Of a DNA stretch of 64,000 bases, positions 11,375-23,760 are shown piece after piece. The stretch is from NCBI GenBank assembly GCA_029255685.2, contig CM055320.2, positions 39,681,927 to 39,745,926 of the forward strand, written 5' to 3'. The notes beneath the pieces are model-generated. The model had not been told where the DNA came from, ran no database searches, and worked only from the letters and a program-made list of their open reading frames with translations. Made by a program: the position numbers and the translations under genes. Numbering within the stretch: the first letter of the stretch is position 1; each line of letters starts with the position of its first letter. The stretch comes from Silene conica. Its lineage: Eukaryota; Streptophyta; Magnoliopsida; Caryophyllales; Caryophyllaceae.

Positions 11375-12641
11375 AACACACAATAATCACCCATAACCAC
11401 CTCCACTAGCCGTCCAACTTAAGCATCAAATGCTTCTTCATTTTATAAAATTGTCAAATGCATAATTGTATATTATGTGACATATTACATATCACAAGGT
11501 AATACAATTATCTTAAGTTAAAACATATATACACATATTTATCAAATAAATATTGTTTATAAATAAATCACATTTATCAATTGACAAGTAATTCGAAATT
11601 ACAAATATAAAATGATTATTTACAATAATCGTCAATACGATTTACAACCTTTGTATTAATTATAACCCGATATATTCTAATTTCGATATTTAAAATATCG
11701 TTCATTGTTTAACAATTGACACGTTTCAATTTTAAACATAAATCTTGCAATAAGATTTAACCTCTGATTTCTCGGTATACGAGTTTAAGGAATATGATCA
11801 AATCGTATCAATATACATTTGATCACTTTATCAATTAAGGGAATTGTCCTATAGGTGTGACCCAAAGGGATCAACTGACCACCACCGTCATACGACAGTA
11901 ATGTCAAACTCTAGCTAGCCAATCATTACCGATTAATGTTGGTCAGTTGACTAATATAAATTCGTATCATCCCTTGCGCATTCTCGTCATGAGATTTAAT
12001 AATGTGATCGTACTATTGTTGAGGACACATTTCCCAACAATTACGACTGTTGGTTGGGGTCATTGTGAGCACGAGTCTAGGGTTAGCAGTAGTAGGATGC
12101 TAGGGCGGTCTAGGTTGGTGGTAGTAGGGTGGGTGGGACACCGTGATTAATATAGGAAGAGGTGTAGGACGAATATGTGTACAGGAAACAGGGGGCGCGC
12201 GAGTCGTGTTGCGTTTTATGCGACGGTTCCTGGTGTTGTGAAGGGTGTCGAGGGCTAGTGTTTGGCACTAGGGGGTTGAGGGTAATGTGTAAGATGTCAA
12301 AGGTAGTGTTTGGTGGTGGTGATGGTGGCGTTAACAGGTGGTGTTGGAGGCGGGTTTGTAGACGGGAAACGCGGGTTACGAGATCAGTGATTTTGGTTGT
12401 GACCCGGGTGCTTTGGGGCTGGTGTTGAGGGCGGCTGGGGTTGAGTCAAGGGTAGTGGTCAGTGTCAGTGAATACACCGTGGTTCAGGGGTTTCAACCAC
12501 AGTGGTGTAGTGGTGGTGTATGCGGTGGAAGGGGGTTCGAGCGGGCTGTGAAGTTAGATGGTTAGGAGGGTGGTGTGTTCGTGGGGGCTGTCAATGCGCG
12601 GGAATTGGAGTTTGAGCTTTGTCAATCTGGTTGTTGCGTGT

Positions 12642-12782
12642 AATAATATTATTATTATTATTATTATTGTTATTTTTTTTTTCTTTTTTTTTTTTTTTAT
12701 AAAAACGGGAACTTATATTAAAAATATTGGAAAAATTACATGAAATTTGTGGGTACCCGAAATAATATTAATATTATTATTA

Positions 12783-12849
<67 letters not shown>

Positions 12850-12852
12850 GAC
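12642..12852 (+). repeat. ATT microsatellite with embedded truncated LINE tail
   Basis: ATT/TTA triplets run on both sides of a non-repetitive block. The 3' LTR of the same LARD has only a short ATT run here (18283-18333), so the tract has expanded and gained an insertion in this copy. Confidence 0.9.
12668..12764 (-). mobile_element. Severely 5'-truncated LINE 3' end
   Basis: A block of about 95 bp absent from the other LTR: a T-run (12671-12699) followed by unique sequence and flanked by similar AATAATATTATTATT tracts. Read on the minus strand it ends TAAGTTCCCGTTTTTATA followed by poly(A), the look of a plant L1 3' end. The AT-rich microsatellite makes the target duplication ambiguous. 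Confidence 0.5.
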
Positions 12853-13983
12853 TATATGTGATATTGTAGTTAATGTTATTTTATGGTTAAAATAGTTAAC
12901 ACGTTATTATTAGCATGATTATTGTTATGACGATTATTATTGTTGGTATGATTATTATTATTAAGTTAAGTAATTTATTATACAAGAACGCGACTGTTAT
13001 CAATAGTTCGATGATACTTTCTATGTTTGATTATTTAATTGAAGTTGTCAAGTTTATACGGTTTTGATATGCGTGATATATTATGTAAATGATTAATTTG
13101 AATACTAGATATATTAGTTTGCATAATTGTATTAGTTGGTGATTACGTATATTATATTGTTAGGTGACGATTTTGGAGTGCCAATATTCTGTTTACTTGT
13201 TGGCTTGCTTTTGGACTACATTCATATCCAGGTAGGATACACTGATACCATATTCTATGACGTGCTTTGAATGGATGTGTATATTGCATGTTATGGATGC
13301 AAGTGTGATTATTATGAGAATGATATATAGTGGTTGAACATTTTTATATTGCATTCATAAGCATGACATATGCATTGGATACATATTTGAGATGATGAGA
13401 TATTATTGATGAGATATTATTGGGCCCAGCCTAGTTCTGCAGGACTAGACCTGGTGACCTCAGCTGTTATGCTGGTGTTCGGCGACGGCCGATTATAGTC
13501 TGCCGGGAGGTTCGGTATGGCTGGGTGTTACGGGTTTGAGATTGAGATTGTGATTGAGAATGAGACTGAGATTGAGCTCGAGCATATCATTGCATTTGCA
13601 TATCATAATTGTTGCATTATAATTATTGTGTTACCCTACTCAACCGCGAGGTTGACAGTGTATTCGTGTACACCTACGATGATCCGGAATGGGGAGTAGA
13701 TTCTAAAGGTCAGAGACAGATGAGCTAGGAGCTGGGGCAGGAATGTGAGATGCATACTTTGGACCAATTTCGAATTATATCACATCTAGAAAAGTCATCA
13801 GTTGTATTTTCTTTTCCGTTATGTAGTAACTATATTAACCAAGTTTAAATTTTATCAGTTTTAAATAAAGTACTTTGGTTGTTTTACTTTGTTATTCACT
13901 ACCTCGGACATTCCGAGATGGTAACAGCTCTATTTATTTGAGAATGTCTTGCTAAAGGCTCTTAAATAAATGCGGGTGTTACA

Positions 13984-16600
13984 AAGTGGTATCAGTGCGA
14001 ACAATCCTCAGGCCTAAACCAAATGAATAATAATGAACATAGGAAGAGTCTAATAAAATGAATCCCAGGTTAGTAACTGTTAGGAGCCCCAGGATTGGGA
14101 TGAGCTAGGGGCCCCCTCAAACCAAGTCACTGGCCCTATCAGTCTAACCTGGAAACCCTTGAGTGATACAGAGCTTGGGTAGTAACAATAATAAAGGATC
14201 AGACCTTGCCTATGTTGTGCTGACATTCTTGCAGGAGAAGAATGAGGTAAGTAATAATGTGAATTATGGATGTGATGGGCATTAGAAGATTATGACTGAT
14301 ATGGAAATGTTGATTGATCGAAATGATTGATTTGGAATTTTAATGAGTATGGATGATGTATATTTATTGAGCAATAGTTGGAGTGATATGATCATATGAT
14401 TTCGGTGTTTTGAAATGTTCATACAGTTATCTGGTATTTAAATGATTATCGTATTATATGATGTTGATGTTTAACTCCTGGTATGGATGGGTAATTCTGT
14501 TGATCTTATGGTTATATGTTATAGCAAACCCTGTCTAGTGATACGCGAAATATGTTGCCCTAAGTCATGAATGTTATATAGATATTTGTTGCATATATAG
14601 GAACATTATGCCTATATACGCACTTAAATTCGTTATAAAGTTAGTAATCAATAAGGGACATCTTGGTACCTCCTAGTTTATATATATTTACGTACCCTAA
14701 TAAGTTGTGTTGGCATGATGATAGAAACAAATGCATTGTCTATACATACATGATTATTGAGTTATTTAGTTGACTTTATTTTCGGTTTCGCAATCTTTAC
14801 CGTTTTCTATATGGCAAGTACATGGTAATATGGTGCAATGTGATTCCAAAGCTTCAAATGATACGTCAACATGTTTTAGTGGAGTTGTTGTGTACAAATG
14901 TGACAATGTGAAGCAATTTTCTTTTGGAACCAAAATTGTAATAGAATTTCCAGAATGTTATCTTGTTAGTACGGACTGTCATTTAAAATGTGTTTCTATA
15001 TGTATATGAAAATTTTATGTGTGATAGCCTTCCGAATTAGCTTTCCAATGTTGTTGGTTTCATGTTAATACGAGTCATATTTTGCGAAAAAGAAATATTT
15101 TAGTTGACAGTGGTAGATTGTTATTGCACAGTTCTATTTTGACCCATGTTTTGGTAAAGGAAATCATTTAAAACGTGTTTATTTTTTATGCATATTTCCA
15201 ACTCCACTGCTTAGAATATTCATTCATGTTTTCAAAATGATAAGCCACGTAAAATCTTAACGAGTCGTTATTTAATAGTGATTTTTGCAAGTTGCCCAAA
15301 TTTTCTGTCTAATTGCTGTAAAGTTTCTGTCCGGACCAACCGAGTTGTAAAAATTTGTTATAAATAATTCCCTTAAGCTCTGCAATTGATTCCTTTTCCT
15401 ATGATTATTTAATTCCTCATATTTTCAAAAAACTATAATAGCTCACAAAATAGCAAAGCAATTATTTAATTATAAATTTTTGAAAGTTGTAGCATGATGT
15501 TTGATTGTTGAAATTGTAACTTGTGCAAGTTTTCTATATAAAAGTTTAATTCAATATGAATTATGTGATGTAACTATGTAATATTCTAGCATGACATTAG
15601 TAGCATGAACAGTAGGCATATGATATGGATATGAAATTTATTATATGATAGTATAACCTTACTTATTTTGGTGAGTTTTATATAAAGTTAGTTTTATTTA
15701 TACCGACAGCCACAAGGTGAATTACGTATTGTTCTGTTTAAATCTGATCACTATATATATATTGAATTAGTAATTTGGTTGACAATTATGATAATTGTTT
15801 TGCAACATGACAGGTCTGTAGTTATGTGTTGATGAAATTTTGCCTGAATATGAAATTGTTCCGCATGATATAAATCTCTTATTTTGCAAGTTATATTTAT
15901 TACTGGTTTTATGATAAATGATGTAATGTGAGTAGATGAGACATGTACCTATGTGATTTTAACCTATTTATACCTAGAAATGATAAGCTGACTTGCTAGT
16001 CGGTGTATATCTCGTGAAATATTTCATTGTTTCGTGTTTAATTACATTAATTAAATTTTGCCTAATGTCGTTTTCTCCTATGTGCATAACTAAGGGGATT
16101 TTGTCTCCATAATTTGGTTATGAGCATGAAATGTTTAATTCGTCAAGTATGAACTATAAGTTAGCTGATTGTCTGCATTGATGTAAATATGTTAATTTTG
16201 TGTCAAAATTTCCAAGGGTATGTAAGTGCGAGTTACCTTGGTTTTATTGCATAGCATGAAATTGACAAGTATGTTTTGTTGCTATAAAAGTCGGATGCTA
16301 GTTGTGCAGTATTGAGTACTTAACGTATCAAATGATCGTGACTGTTGTTTTGGCGATCTTCTTGAGCATTGAAAGTGGAATTTTGTAATGGGGTTACGGG
16401 GACGTAACCATGTCATAAGGAGGATAGGATTGTAAAATCTTAATGATCCTTGATATGGCTAATTGATATGTCGTACTTGTTGAATATACTGGATAATCAT
16501 GTTTACTTTTGTTATGCATTATATTGTGATTCGTGAATTATCTTTTAATTTAGTTATGCGTTAAAACTTTGGGGTCAAAGTTTTCTTAACGAGGGTAGAA
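13984..16600 (+). other. LARD A internal region, noncoding
   Basis: Begins with a primer-binding site (AAGTGGTATCAGTGCGAAC; the TGGTATCAG core matches initiator-Met tRNA, with one G to T change relative to the other copies). The first ~200 bp (GATCCTCAGGCCTAA, GGGGCCCCCTCA, ACTGGCCCTATCAG) closely match the leader of the 27510 chromovirus. The rest has no frame with retrotransposon motifs but aligns in blocks with 38391-41160 (reverse complement) and 55950-58458. It ends GGGGTCAAAG...AACGAGGGTAGAA before the 3' LTR. Confidence 0.88.
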
Positions 16601-19484
16601 TGTAACATTTCGCGTCTTGAAGCCTATATAAGTGCTGTTTGTGTTTGTTCCGTGCTTGTTACATGTTTTGATACCATTACGGGGTGGTGAACTTCGGGAC
16701 GAAATTCATTTTAAGGAGGTAAGACTGTAATACCCCGTATTTTAGCCTCGGTCAACGGCGGTCAAACCATGTTCTATACGCGTATTTCAAAAAGGATGAT
16801 CATAAAATATTTTACGTAAACAGTTATTATTTTATAAATCGTATTCCTACGATTATTTCGTAATTCATAATCATTTTATTTGACGATTATTTCATGAAAT
16901 GTCATTTCTTTCGTATTTCGTTATTTTGATAATATATTTATAATTAAATATACTTCTTATTTTATATTATTTCTCATCTATACTGGTTTTATTAATTGAG
17001 TCGTAATTATATTCATATCCTAAATTTTATATATTCTTATAATTGACAAATTAATATTTGCTAATACTAATTACATAATTTAATCTGTATAATTAATTTA
17101 TACGTACTCGGTTATTTTAAGTTATGGGTGGAGAGCGGGATATAGATAGTATTATGTGTCGATATGCGTGATGGACTATTTGGTAATGGGTTTGGACTTA
17201 GGTAGGATAACAATCCGTGTTTACAATCGACCTAACACAAAACAAGACCCATCGACCTATACGATTCCTACCCTAATACTTACCATCGACAAACACAAAG
17301 CAAACCCTAATCCCCTGTCTCGTCTACTGCCTCCACCAGCGTAGAAAAGCCCTATACCCTTTAGTGCCTTTCTATTCTATACACACTCACAGCCTGGTGT
17401 CTTGAGGAGAACAAAAGGAAAGAAACGAGCCAAGTTTAGCCGTCACCATCATCGTCTTCATCCTCGCGTGATTGTAAGTTTATACTCCGTTTTCTTGCGC
17501 TTTTCAAACCATTGTCTTAAGGTTTTATAGTTTTATATAATCTGGGTAGTACCCTTAACATGTGTACCACCAGTAGACCACCAAGAAGCCACCGTGACTG
17601 TCACAAAAGGACCAGAAATAGCGACTATAACCATAGTTTATGTGCCCTGGTTTGTCTGATGTAGAGTCTCGTTCTTTTACGTTATTACGACTGTTGGTTG
17701 GGGTCATTGTGAGCACGGGACTAGGATTAGCAGTAGTAGGATGCTAGGGCGGTCTAGGTTGGTGGTAGTAGGGTGGTTGGGACACCGTGATTAATACAGG
17801 AAGAGGTGTAGGACGAATATGTGTACAGGAAACAGGGGACGCGCGAGTCGTGTTGCGTTTTATACGACGGTTCCTGGTGTTGTGAAGGGTGTGGAGGGCT
17901 AGTGTTTGGCACTAGGGGGTTGAGGGTAGTGTAAGGTGTCAAGGGTAGTGTTTGATGGTGGTGATGGTGGCGTTAACAGGTGGTGTTGGAGGCGGGTTTG
18001 TAGACGGGAAACGCGGGTTACGAGATCAGTGATTTTGCTTGTGATCCTGGTGCTTTGGGGCTGGTGTTGAGGAATGCTGGGGTTGAGTTAAGGGTAGTGG
18101 TAAGTGTCAGGGGATACACCGTGGTTCAGGGTTGTCAACCACGGTGGTGTAGTGGTGGTGTATGCGGTGGAAGAGAGTTCGAGCGGGCTGTGAAGGTAGG
18201 TGGTCAGGAGGGTGGTGTGTTCGTGGGGGCGGTCAATGCGCGGGAATTGGAGTTTGAGCTTTGTCAATCTGGTTGTTGCGTGTAATATTATTACTATTAT
18301 ATTATATTATATTATTATTATTATTATTATTATGACTATATGTGATATTGTAGTTAATGTTATTTTATGGTTAAAATAGTTAACACGTTATTATTAGCAT
18401 GATTATTGTTATGACGATTATTATTGTTGGTATGATTATTATTATTAAGTTAAGTAATTTATTATACAAGAACGTGACTGTTATCAATAGTTCGATGATA
18501 CTTTCTATGTTTGATTATTTAATTGAAGTTGTCATGTTTATACGGTTTTGATATGCGTGATATATTATTTAAATGATTAATTTGAATACTAGATATATTA
18601 AATTGGTTTGCATAATTGTATTAGTTGGTGATTACGTATATTATATTGTTAGGTGACGATTTTGGAGTGACAATATTCTGTTTACTTGTTGGCTTGCTTT
18701 TGGACTACATTCATATCCAGGTAGGATACACTGGTACCATATTCTATGATGTGCTTTGAATGGATGTGTATATTGTATGTTATGGATGCAAGTGTGATTA
18801 TTATGAGAATGATATATAGTGGTTGAACATTTTTATATTGCATTCATAAGCATGGCATATGCATTGGATACAGATTTGAGATTATGTGATATTATTGATG
18901 AGATATTATTGGGCCCATGCTAGTTCTGCAGGACTAGACCTGGTGACCTCAACTGTTATGCTGGTGTTCGGCGACGGCCGATTATAGTCTGTCGGGAGGT
19001 TCTGTATGGCTGGGTGTTACGGGTTTGAGATTGAGATTGTGATTGAGAATGAGACTGAGAATGAGACTGAGATTGAGCTCGAGCATATCATTTCATTTGC
19101 ATATCATAATTGTTGCATTATAATTATTGTGTTACCCTACTCAACCGCGAGGTCGACAGTGTATTCGTGTACACCTACGATGATCCGGAATGGGGAGTAG
19201 ATTCTACAGGTCAGAGACAGATGAGCTAGGAGCTGGGGCAGGAATGTGAGATGCATACTTTGGACCAACTTAGAATTATATCACATCTAGAAAAGTCATC
19301 AGTTGTATTTTCTTTTCCGTTATGTAATAACTGTATTAACCAAGTTTAAATTTTATCAGTTTTAAATAAAGTACTTTGGTTGTTTTACTTTGTTATTCAC
19401 TACCTCGGACATTCCGAGATGGTAACAGGTCTATTTATTTGAGAATGTCTTGCTAAAGGCTCTTAAATAAATGGGGGTGTTACA
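16601..19484 (+). repeat. LARD A 3' LTR (2884 bp)
   Basis: Uninterrupted LTR from TGTAACATTTCGCG to GGGTGTTACA. The first 125 bp contain the hairpin near 16689-16707 (one stem base changed to A) and a second start-like site TGTAATACCCCG at 16726. It contains GA-rich GAGATTGAGA repeats near 19025-19080 and the AACCGCGAGGT segment near 19144. Open frames inside are low-complexity or lack domains. Confidence 0.9.
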
Positions 19485-20014
19485 GGTGAGCCTGTGGTCC
19501 GGAGTACCCGGGTCACCCACCTAGCGGGGGAGGATTCTGGGCTTGGCTGCGGTCAAGTTTGAGGCACAACGAGGACGTTGTGTTCTTTAAGTGGGGGAGT
19601 TTGAAACACCCCAAGAGTTTGAGAGGAAAGTTGTCCCACATCGGTAGAATGTGAGGCTTGTGATATGTTTATAATAACTTTCACTCACCACTTAATAACA
19701 AGGCCTTGTGCTTTTGGGCTTAAGTGAGGATGTAAAACCCCTCGCGAAAGCGGAAATAGTAAACATACGAAGTACTAAAAATGCAGCGGAATTAAATTTT
19801 TTTAACATAACTATACATGCGAGGTGTCCTACTACAAAACTGAAACATAAATAAGTACATAAGTGCAATATAAAAGCAGCCCGGGATGGCACATCCCTAC
19901 AGGCACTCAAGACTAAAATGTAAATCTAAAGTCTAGCTAACGTAAAAGTGTAAGTTAATCGATGAAGGATCATCGCTCGCTAACTCCATGCAACCCCTCC
20001 GCCAACCACCTGTC

Positions 20015-21088
20015 TGTTGGAGATTGTGTCCTCCACATGTAGTGTGATAACGTCATTGAACATACCCTTGTACGGACAAGTGGGAGATTGTTGGGGCTGG
20101 TGTCCTTGACAATTAAGTACAATGACTTATTAAATCTCTTTAAGGATCACAAGGGCATACTTCTGTATTATTACCAGTTGATCCACGTTTATCAATAACG
20201 GTTGGCTTGCTAGATAAGTTTGACGTTATTGTCATACGGATGGCGGTGATCAACTGGTCCCTATACGTCACACCTATAGGACACGTTTGAGAGATGTGAA
20301 GGTATGAAAATACAGTCACATTTTGCCGGATATGACTAAACGGTTAGTCAGAGGTATTGACCATTAAATTAGTCAATAAGATGTTGAGAATTATTATTTA
20401 ATACGGATTAAATAATTTTAGCTAATACGGATTACAAGATTAATTCGTAAATTAAATATAAACGGTTATATTTAATTAAATATTATATTCGCGTATTAAT
20501 ATAAACAGTTATATTAATTTAGGTAATTATACAATATCGTATTTTATCAGACCATTATTAATATATCGACTGTATTAATATCTGATAACATGTTACGATT
20601 TATAATCATAAACCCGCGAAATATATTTAAGCAATTGGGTCGAATCACGTATTGGGATAAGGTAAGAGTGGAAGCCCACTCCTACCCAAACCCTAATTTC
20701 GGCCGAATTGGAGAGCTACATAAGGAGAGTCCTTCTCCTTATGTAGACGACTCTTGGCACACTGTTAAATTAATTCTCAAGTAAAATTAGGGTTTTGAGA
20801 GCACTTTTCTCCCAAAACCTCAGATCTCACATCTAAAACCTCAAGGGCTCTCCCTATATTGCAAGGCAATTGGAGAGGATTTCTAGCACACGCGGCCACG
20901 TCTCAGACAAAGTCTTGGGTGCAAGTTATAGGAGGGAATTTGCTTTAATTCCTGTTCTTAGGCCTTTTGCGCGAGGACTAAAGGTTGTACTTCTTTTCTT
21001 ATGTTTTTAATCTTATGACGATATTCACAATTGCATATTTCATTATAATCCTGTAATTTTGGGGTGAATACGCGTTTTATTCCCCACA
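20015..21088 (+). mobile_element. Copia solo LTR, extended-start form
   Basis: 1074 bp from TGTTGGAGATTG to TTCCCCACA with duplication CTGTC (20010-20014, 21089-21093). From 20089 on it is a diverged copy of the 989-bp LTR of the copia element at 42643. The first 74 bp correspond to what in that element is 3' internal sequence before the LTR (50278-50351), including the purine tract AAGTGGGAGATTG. So this copy's LTR began 74 bp further upstream. Confidence 0.93.
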
Positions 21089-21479
21089 CTGTCATGTACC
21101 TACATACATGTAAACATGTACGCCACAATCAGTGGGGAGTGACTAGAGTTCTCCTAGCCACCTTTTGTAACGACACGTAACACATAAACATATAATATAC
21201 TCCAACATATACATAACATGTGAAGCATATAAATCTCAATATCTGAATCTCATATCATCATGCAATTACTATGCAAGGCTCTCAACCAACTTCGGAAACT
21301 ATTTGGAAGGAGAGCCGGTTTCCCTTCCGGTTGCCCGGCCGGGGGGTCTTTCAGTCCAAACCATTTACGAAACTAGCCAAAGAGTCATCCAATGCCTTGG
21401 ATGAACAATTCTATAATCAAAACACTATACTCATCAATATCAACAACTACATCTGACACTGTACCAAAACTAGGGAAGC

Positions 21480-22115
21480 AGATGCAAAACAACAAGTATA
21501 AAGGTTCAGCGGTCAACTTAAGACATAACCTAAATACCAAACATTCAGCAAGTATAAAGGTTCAGAGGCGACATCTTAACGCATAACCTAGATACCAAAT
21601 AATCACATGCAATGGGTCCAGAGGTGAACTTAACACATATCCCACTACCATACAAGTAAAGGGTCCAGAGGTAAACTTAACACATATCCCAATACACAAC
21701 TCAGTAATGGGTCCAGAGGTGAACTTAACACATATCCCACTACAAACAAATGTCGGGTCCAGAGGTGAACTTAACACATATCCCACATACATACCCAAGC
21801 AATGGGTCCAGAGGTGAACTTAACACATATCCCACTGCCACACACAAGTATTGGGTCCATAGGTGAACTTATCACAAATCCCAATACACAACTATCGCAC
21901 ACCGGGTCCAGAGGTGAGCTTAACACATATCCCGATATACAACAACCGATCACGTGTCAGGTCCAGAGGTGAACTTAGCACAAATCCTGACACACCACAA
22001 GCAAAACACGTAATGGGCCCAGAGGTGAACTTAACACATATCCCATCACGCGACAAACAACTCACGTATTAAGCTCAGAGGCCAGCTTAAGGCATACCTT
22101 AATACACATCAATAC
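21480..22115 (-). repeat. Minisatellite of ~46-56-bp units in LTR H
   Basis: About ten units with the core GGGTCCAGAGGTGAACTTA and ACACATATCCCA start near 21613, 21661, 21709, 21755, 21804, 21853, 21904, 21960, 22015 and 22069; more degenerate units lie upstream from about 21495. Spacing grows from about 48 to 55 bp. The repeats create open frames on both strands (minus strand reads GICVKFTSGP repeatedly), but I regard these as by-products. Confidence 0.92.
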
Positions 22116-22499
22116 AATAACTCCCAAAGATAGTAACTAAGTCTATAGTTCTAATCTCTTATACTTCTAAACAACACTTAATTGATCCCGGGAACTAAGT
22201 TGAGGGAGAGCCGCACTACTACAAAAGAGGCCAAAGAAACCTGTTGAAAAAGGCCTTAGACACCTGTTTATAACAGGTGTCTAGATCATAGGTGTCTTTG
22301 GTTAAGAAACATGTTGGGGGAACTTGAACTTGTATCTTAACTAACAATTAAAGAGACTTGTTTTATTAATAACTGGTGTCTTTAACTTACACCTGTTATC
22401 AATTATGTCCGGTGTCTTTGGCATATATCTATGACACCACTCTCATCTACACCCAGTGTCTTTGGCATGATTCATTTTTTTTTTTAAAAAAACAATACA

Positions 22500-22572
22500 T
22501 GCAATGGGGTTCGAACCCACGACCACAAGGAGGATATTTAATGGCTGTACCATTGAGCCACAAGATATTTAC
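22500..22572 (-). other. tRNA-like segment (possible SINE head) inside the CACTA element
   Basis: On the minus strand a pol III A-box-like TGGCTCAATGGTA (22560-22548) is followed about 40 bp later by a B-box GGGTTCGAACCC (22518-22507), the spacing of a tRNA or tRNA-derived SINE head. A T-run/A-run tract lies next to it (22474-22494). No complete cloverleaf is evident, so it is not called a tRNA. The surrounding 22466-22710 block lies between two near-identical copies of CTATGACACCACTCTCAT, which suggests an insertion. Confidence 0.45.
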
Positions 22573-22909
22573 TGTAGATTTATTGGGATAACATTTAATT
22601 ATCTACTATTTATCAATATTTGGGGTCGCAAAACACCGTCTTTTAAACCAATTTTTTTTAAGTTTGGGGTAGCGGCTGCTACCCCTTGCTCTAAGGTGGG
22701 TTCGCCCCTGTCTATGACACCACTCTCATTTACACCCGGTGTCTTTGATATATTTAAGTAGATATTGATAAATATTATTTAAAGAATGTGTTAGGCGGTG
22801 GATTATGGTAAGTTGAGATAGAGGTATGCATGTATTACTCGGTGAATCTAGTAGAACTAATTAAACAATATATTATTTAAGATTAATTTATTATTATTAG
22901 TTATTAAAT

Positions 22910-23160
22910 AAATTGTAAATTAATATATAGGAAACCGGATTCTGGAGGACAGGTTTCTTAGTTATTAAATAAATTGAAAATTAATATGTAGGAAACCGGA
23001 TTCTGGAGGACAGGTTTCTTAGTTATTAAATAAACTGAAAATTAATATATAGGAAACCGGATTTTGGAGGACAGGTTTCTTAGTTATTAAATAAATTGAA
23101 AATTAAAATATAGGAAACCGGATTCTGAAGGACAAGTTTTTTATTTAAACATTGCAAACT
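22910..23160. repeat. Four ~60-bp tandem repeats in the CACTA element
   Basis: Units containing TATAGGAAACCGGATTCTGG and GGACAGGTTTCTTAGTTATT recur at about 60-bp steps (near 22925, 22985, 23047, 23108). The last unit is degenerate (GGACAAGTTTTTTATTT). Such internal repeat arrays are common in small CACTA derivatives. Confidence 0.9.
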
Positions 23161-23419
23161 TGTTATATCAAATCACTGGTGTCTTACGTTAAGAAATCTG
23201 TTAGAAAAAAAAAGGTGTCTTATAATTGATGTCTTAGGCCTTTTTTGTAGTAGTGCCGGTTTCCCTTTCGGTTACCCGACCAGGGGGTCTCTATCCTCTC
23301 TCCAGTCCCGAACCCAATATAGTGTCGCCCATCCTCCGGGGACCTCAAACACACATACAAGGTACACGAAATAAATCTCAAACAAAACCAATCAACCGAT
23401 CAAAAGATAAACCAATTTA

Positions 23420-23760
23420 AAGTAAACAGGGGCTCCCAGCCGGTCAGGGGCAGGCGGCCGGCTGACCGTCTGGCAACCCATCTTCCTTACAATTCTTTAA
23501 AAACAAAACAGCATAAATGGGCTCCCAGCCGGTCGACCGTCCGCCGGCCAGCCGGCTGGGAAGACAATTTCCTAGCCTTCCTCTTTTCTACGCAACCTAA
23601 GAAAAGGGCTCCCAGCCGGTCAGCAGGCAACCGGCCTACCGGCTGGGGAACCTTCAGCCTGTATTTTCAAAAACACGCAAGACAAAGACAATGCACTCCC
23701 AGCCGGTCGACCGGCGGCCGGTCGGTCGACTGGCTCAGAGTTTCTGAGCCTGAAAAACGC
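23420..23760 (-). repeat. Array of four GC-rich imperfect hairpins in LTR H
   Basis: Four blocks near 23428, 23520, 23607 and 23696, spaced about 88 bp, each opening CTCCCAGCCGGTC and closing with a form of GACCGGCTGGG or CGACTGGCTCAGAG. Two contain the palindrome GGTCGACC. On the minus strand (LTR sense) they correspond to the array of LTR G, so the arrays are homologous or under the same structural constraint. Confidence 0.8.

Larger units (their letters stand above)
3272..12039 (-). mobile_element. Element B: gag-only copia derivative (TR-GAG-like)
   Basis: A minus-strand LTR retrotransposon bounded by ATTAC (3267-3271 and 12040-12044). The LTRs start TGTTAGG on the plus strand and end CCCAACA. 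Reading on the minus strand: 5' LTR (12039-8500, split by a LINE), primer-binding site TGGTATCAGAG complementary to initiator-Met tRNA (about 8497-8487), a 2.4-kb leader, gag (6061-5136), purine tract, 3' LTR (4517-3272). Protease, integrase, RT and RNase H are absent. LTR and Gag resemble those of the copia element at 42643-51339, the likely protein source. The LTRs show about 4 differences in the first 250 bp plus a small indel. Confidence 0.92.
8500..12039 (-). repeat. Element B 5' LTR, interrupted by a LINE
   Basis: Pieces 8500-9086 and 11390-12039 align with the intact LTR at 3272-4517. The break is the 15-bp LINE target duplication. A short deletion near 8812 (loss of one TAGACAAT unit) and scattered substitutions distinguish it from the other LTR. 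Confidence 0.9.
2184..13983 (+). repeat. LARD A 5' LTR, interrupted by copia derivative B
   Basis: LTR pieces are 2184-3271 and 12045-13983, about 3.0 kb together; the gap is element B. The first 125 bp include the hairpin GAACTTCG-GGA-CGAAGTTC (2272-2290) and an internal purine tract that in relatives lies outside the LTR. The end matches other copies of the family. The segment after 12640 contains ATT microsatellite and a truncated LINE tail. Short open frames here (for example 2739-2927, repeated at 17156) are duplicated in both LTRs and show no known domain. Confidence 0.88.
2184..19484 (+). mobile_element. LARD A: large non-autonomous gypsy derivative
   Basis: Starts TGTAACATTTCGCG at 2184 and ends GGGGTGTTACA at 19484, flanked by the perfect 5-bp duplication GGTGA (2179-2183, 19485-19489) inside the TRIM-1 internal region. 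It has two LTRs of about 2.9 kb each around a 2.6-kb internal region without any retrotransposon coding sequence, the definition of a large retrotransposon derivative. The primer-binding site follows the 5' LTR at 13984. By eye the LTR starts differ at roughly a dozen of the first 250 positions, so the insertion is not recent. Two further copies are at 25981-41160 (minus) and 55296-61031 (plus). Confidence 0.9.
22214..23255. mobile_element. Non-autonomous CACTA (En/Spm-type) element
   Basis: Terminal inverted repeats CACTACTACAAAAGAGGCC at 22214 and its near complement GGCCTTTTTTGTAGTAGTG ending at 23255, with 3-bp duplications CCG (22211-22213, 23256-23258): CACTA superfamily. Subterminal copies of GGTGTCTTTGG and ACACCTGTT in both orientations are the usual transposase-binding landscape of this class (family knowledge). 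The element is 1042 bp and has no transposase. A duplicated stretch of the host LTR (GGAGAGCCGGTTTCCCTT near 21310) shows the unoccupied target. Confidence 0.94.

Noticed and set aside
14770..15009. Possible small gene in the LARD A internal region
   Set aside because: 79 codons, no known domain, and not preserved as an open frame in the other two LARD copies.
21600..22080. Regularly spaced repeats resembling a CRISPR array
   Set aside because: Units are degenerate, have no distinct unique spacers, and lie in a plant LTR; a minisatellite.
22500..22572. tRNA gene
   Set aside because: A- and B-box-like motifs are present, but there is no complete cloverleaf or discriminator end, and it lies in a CACTA element.
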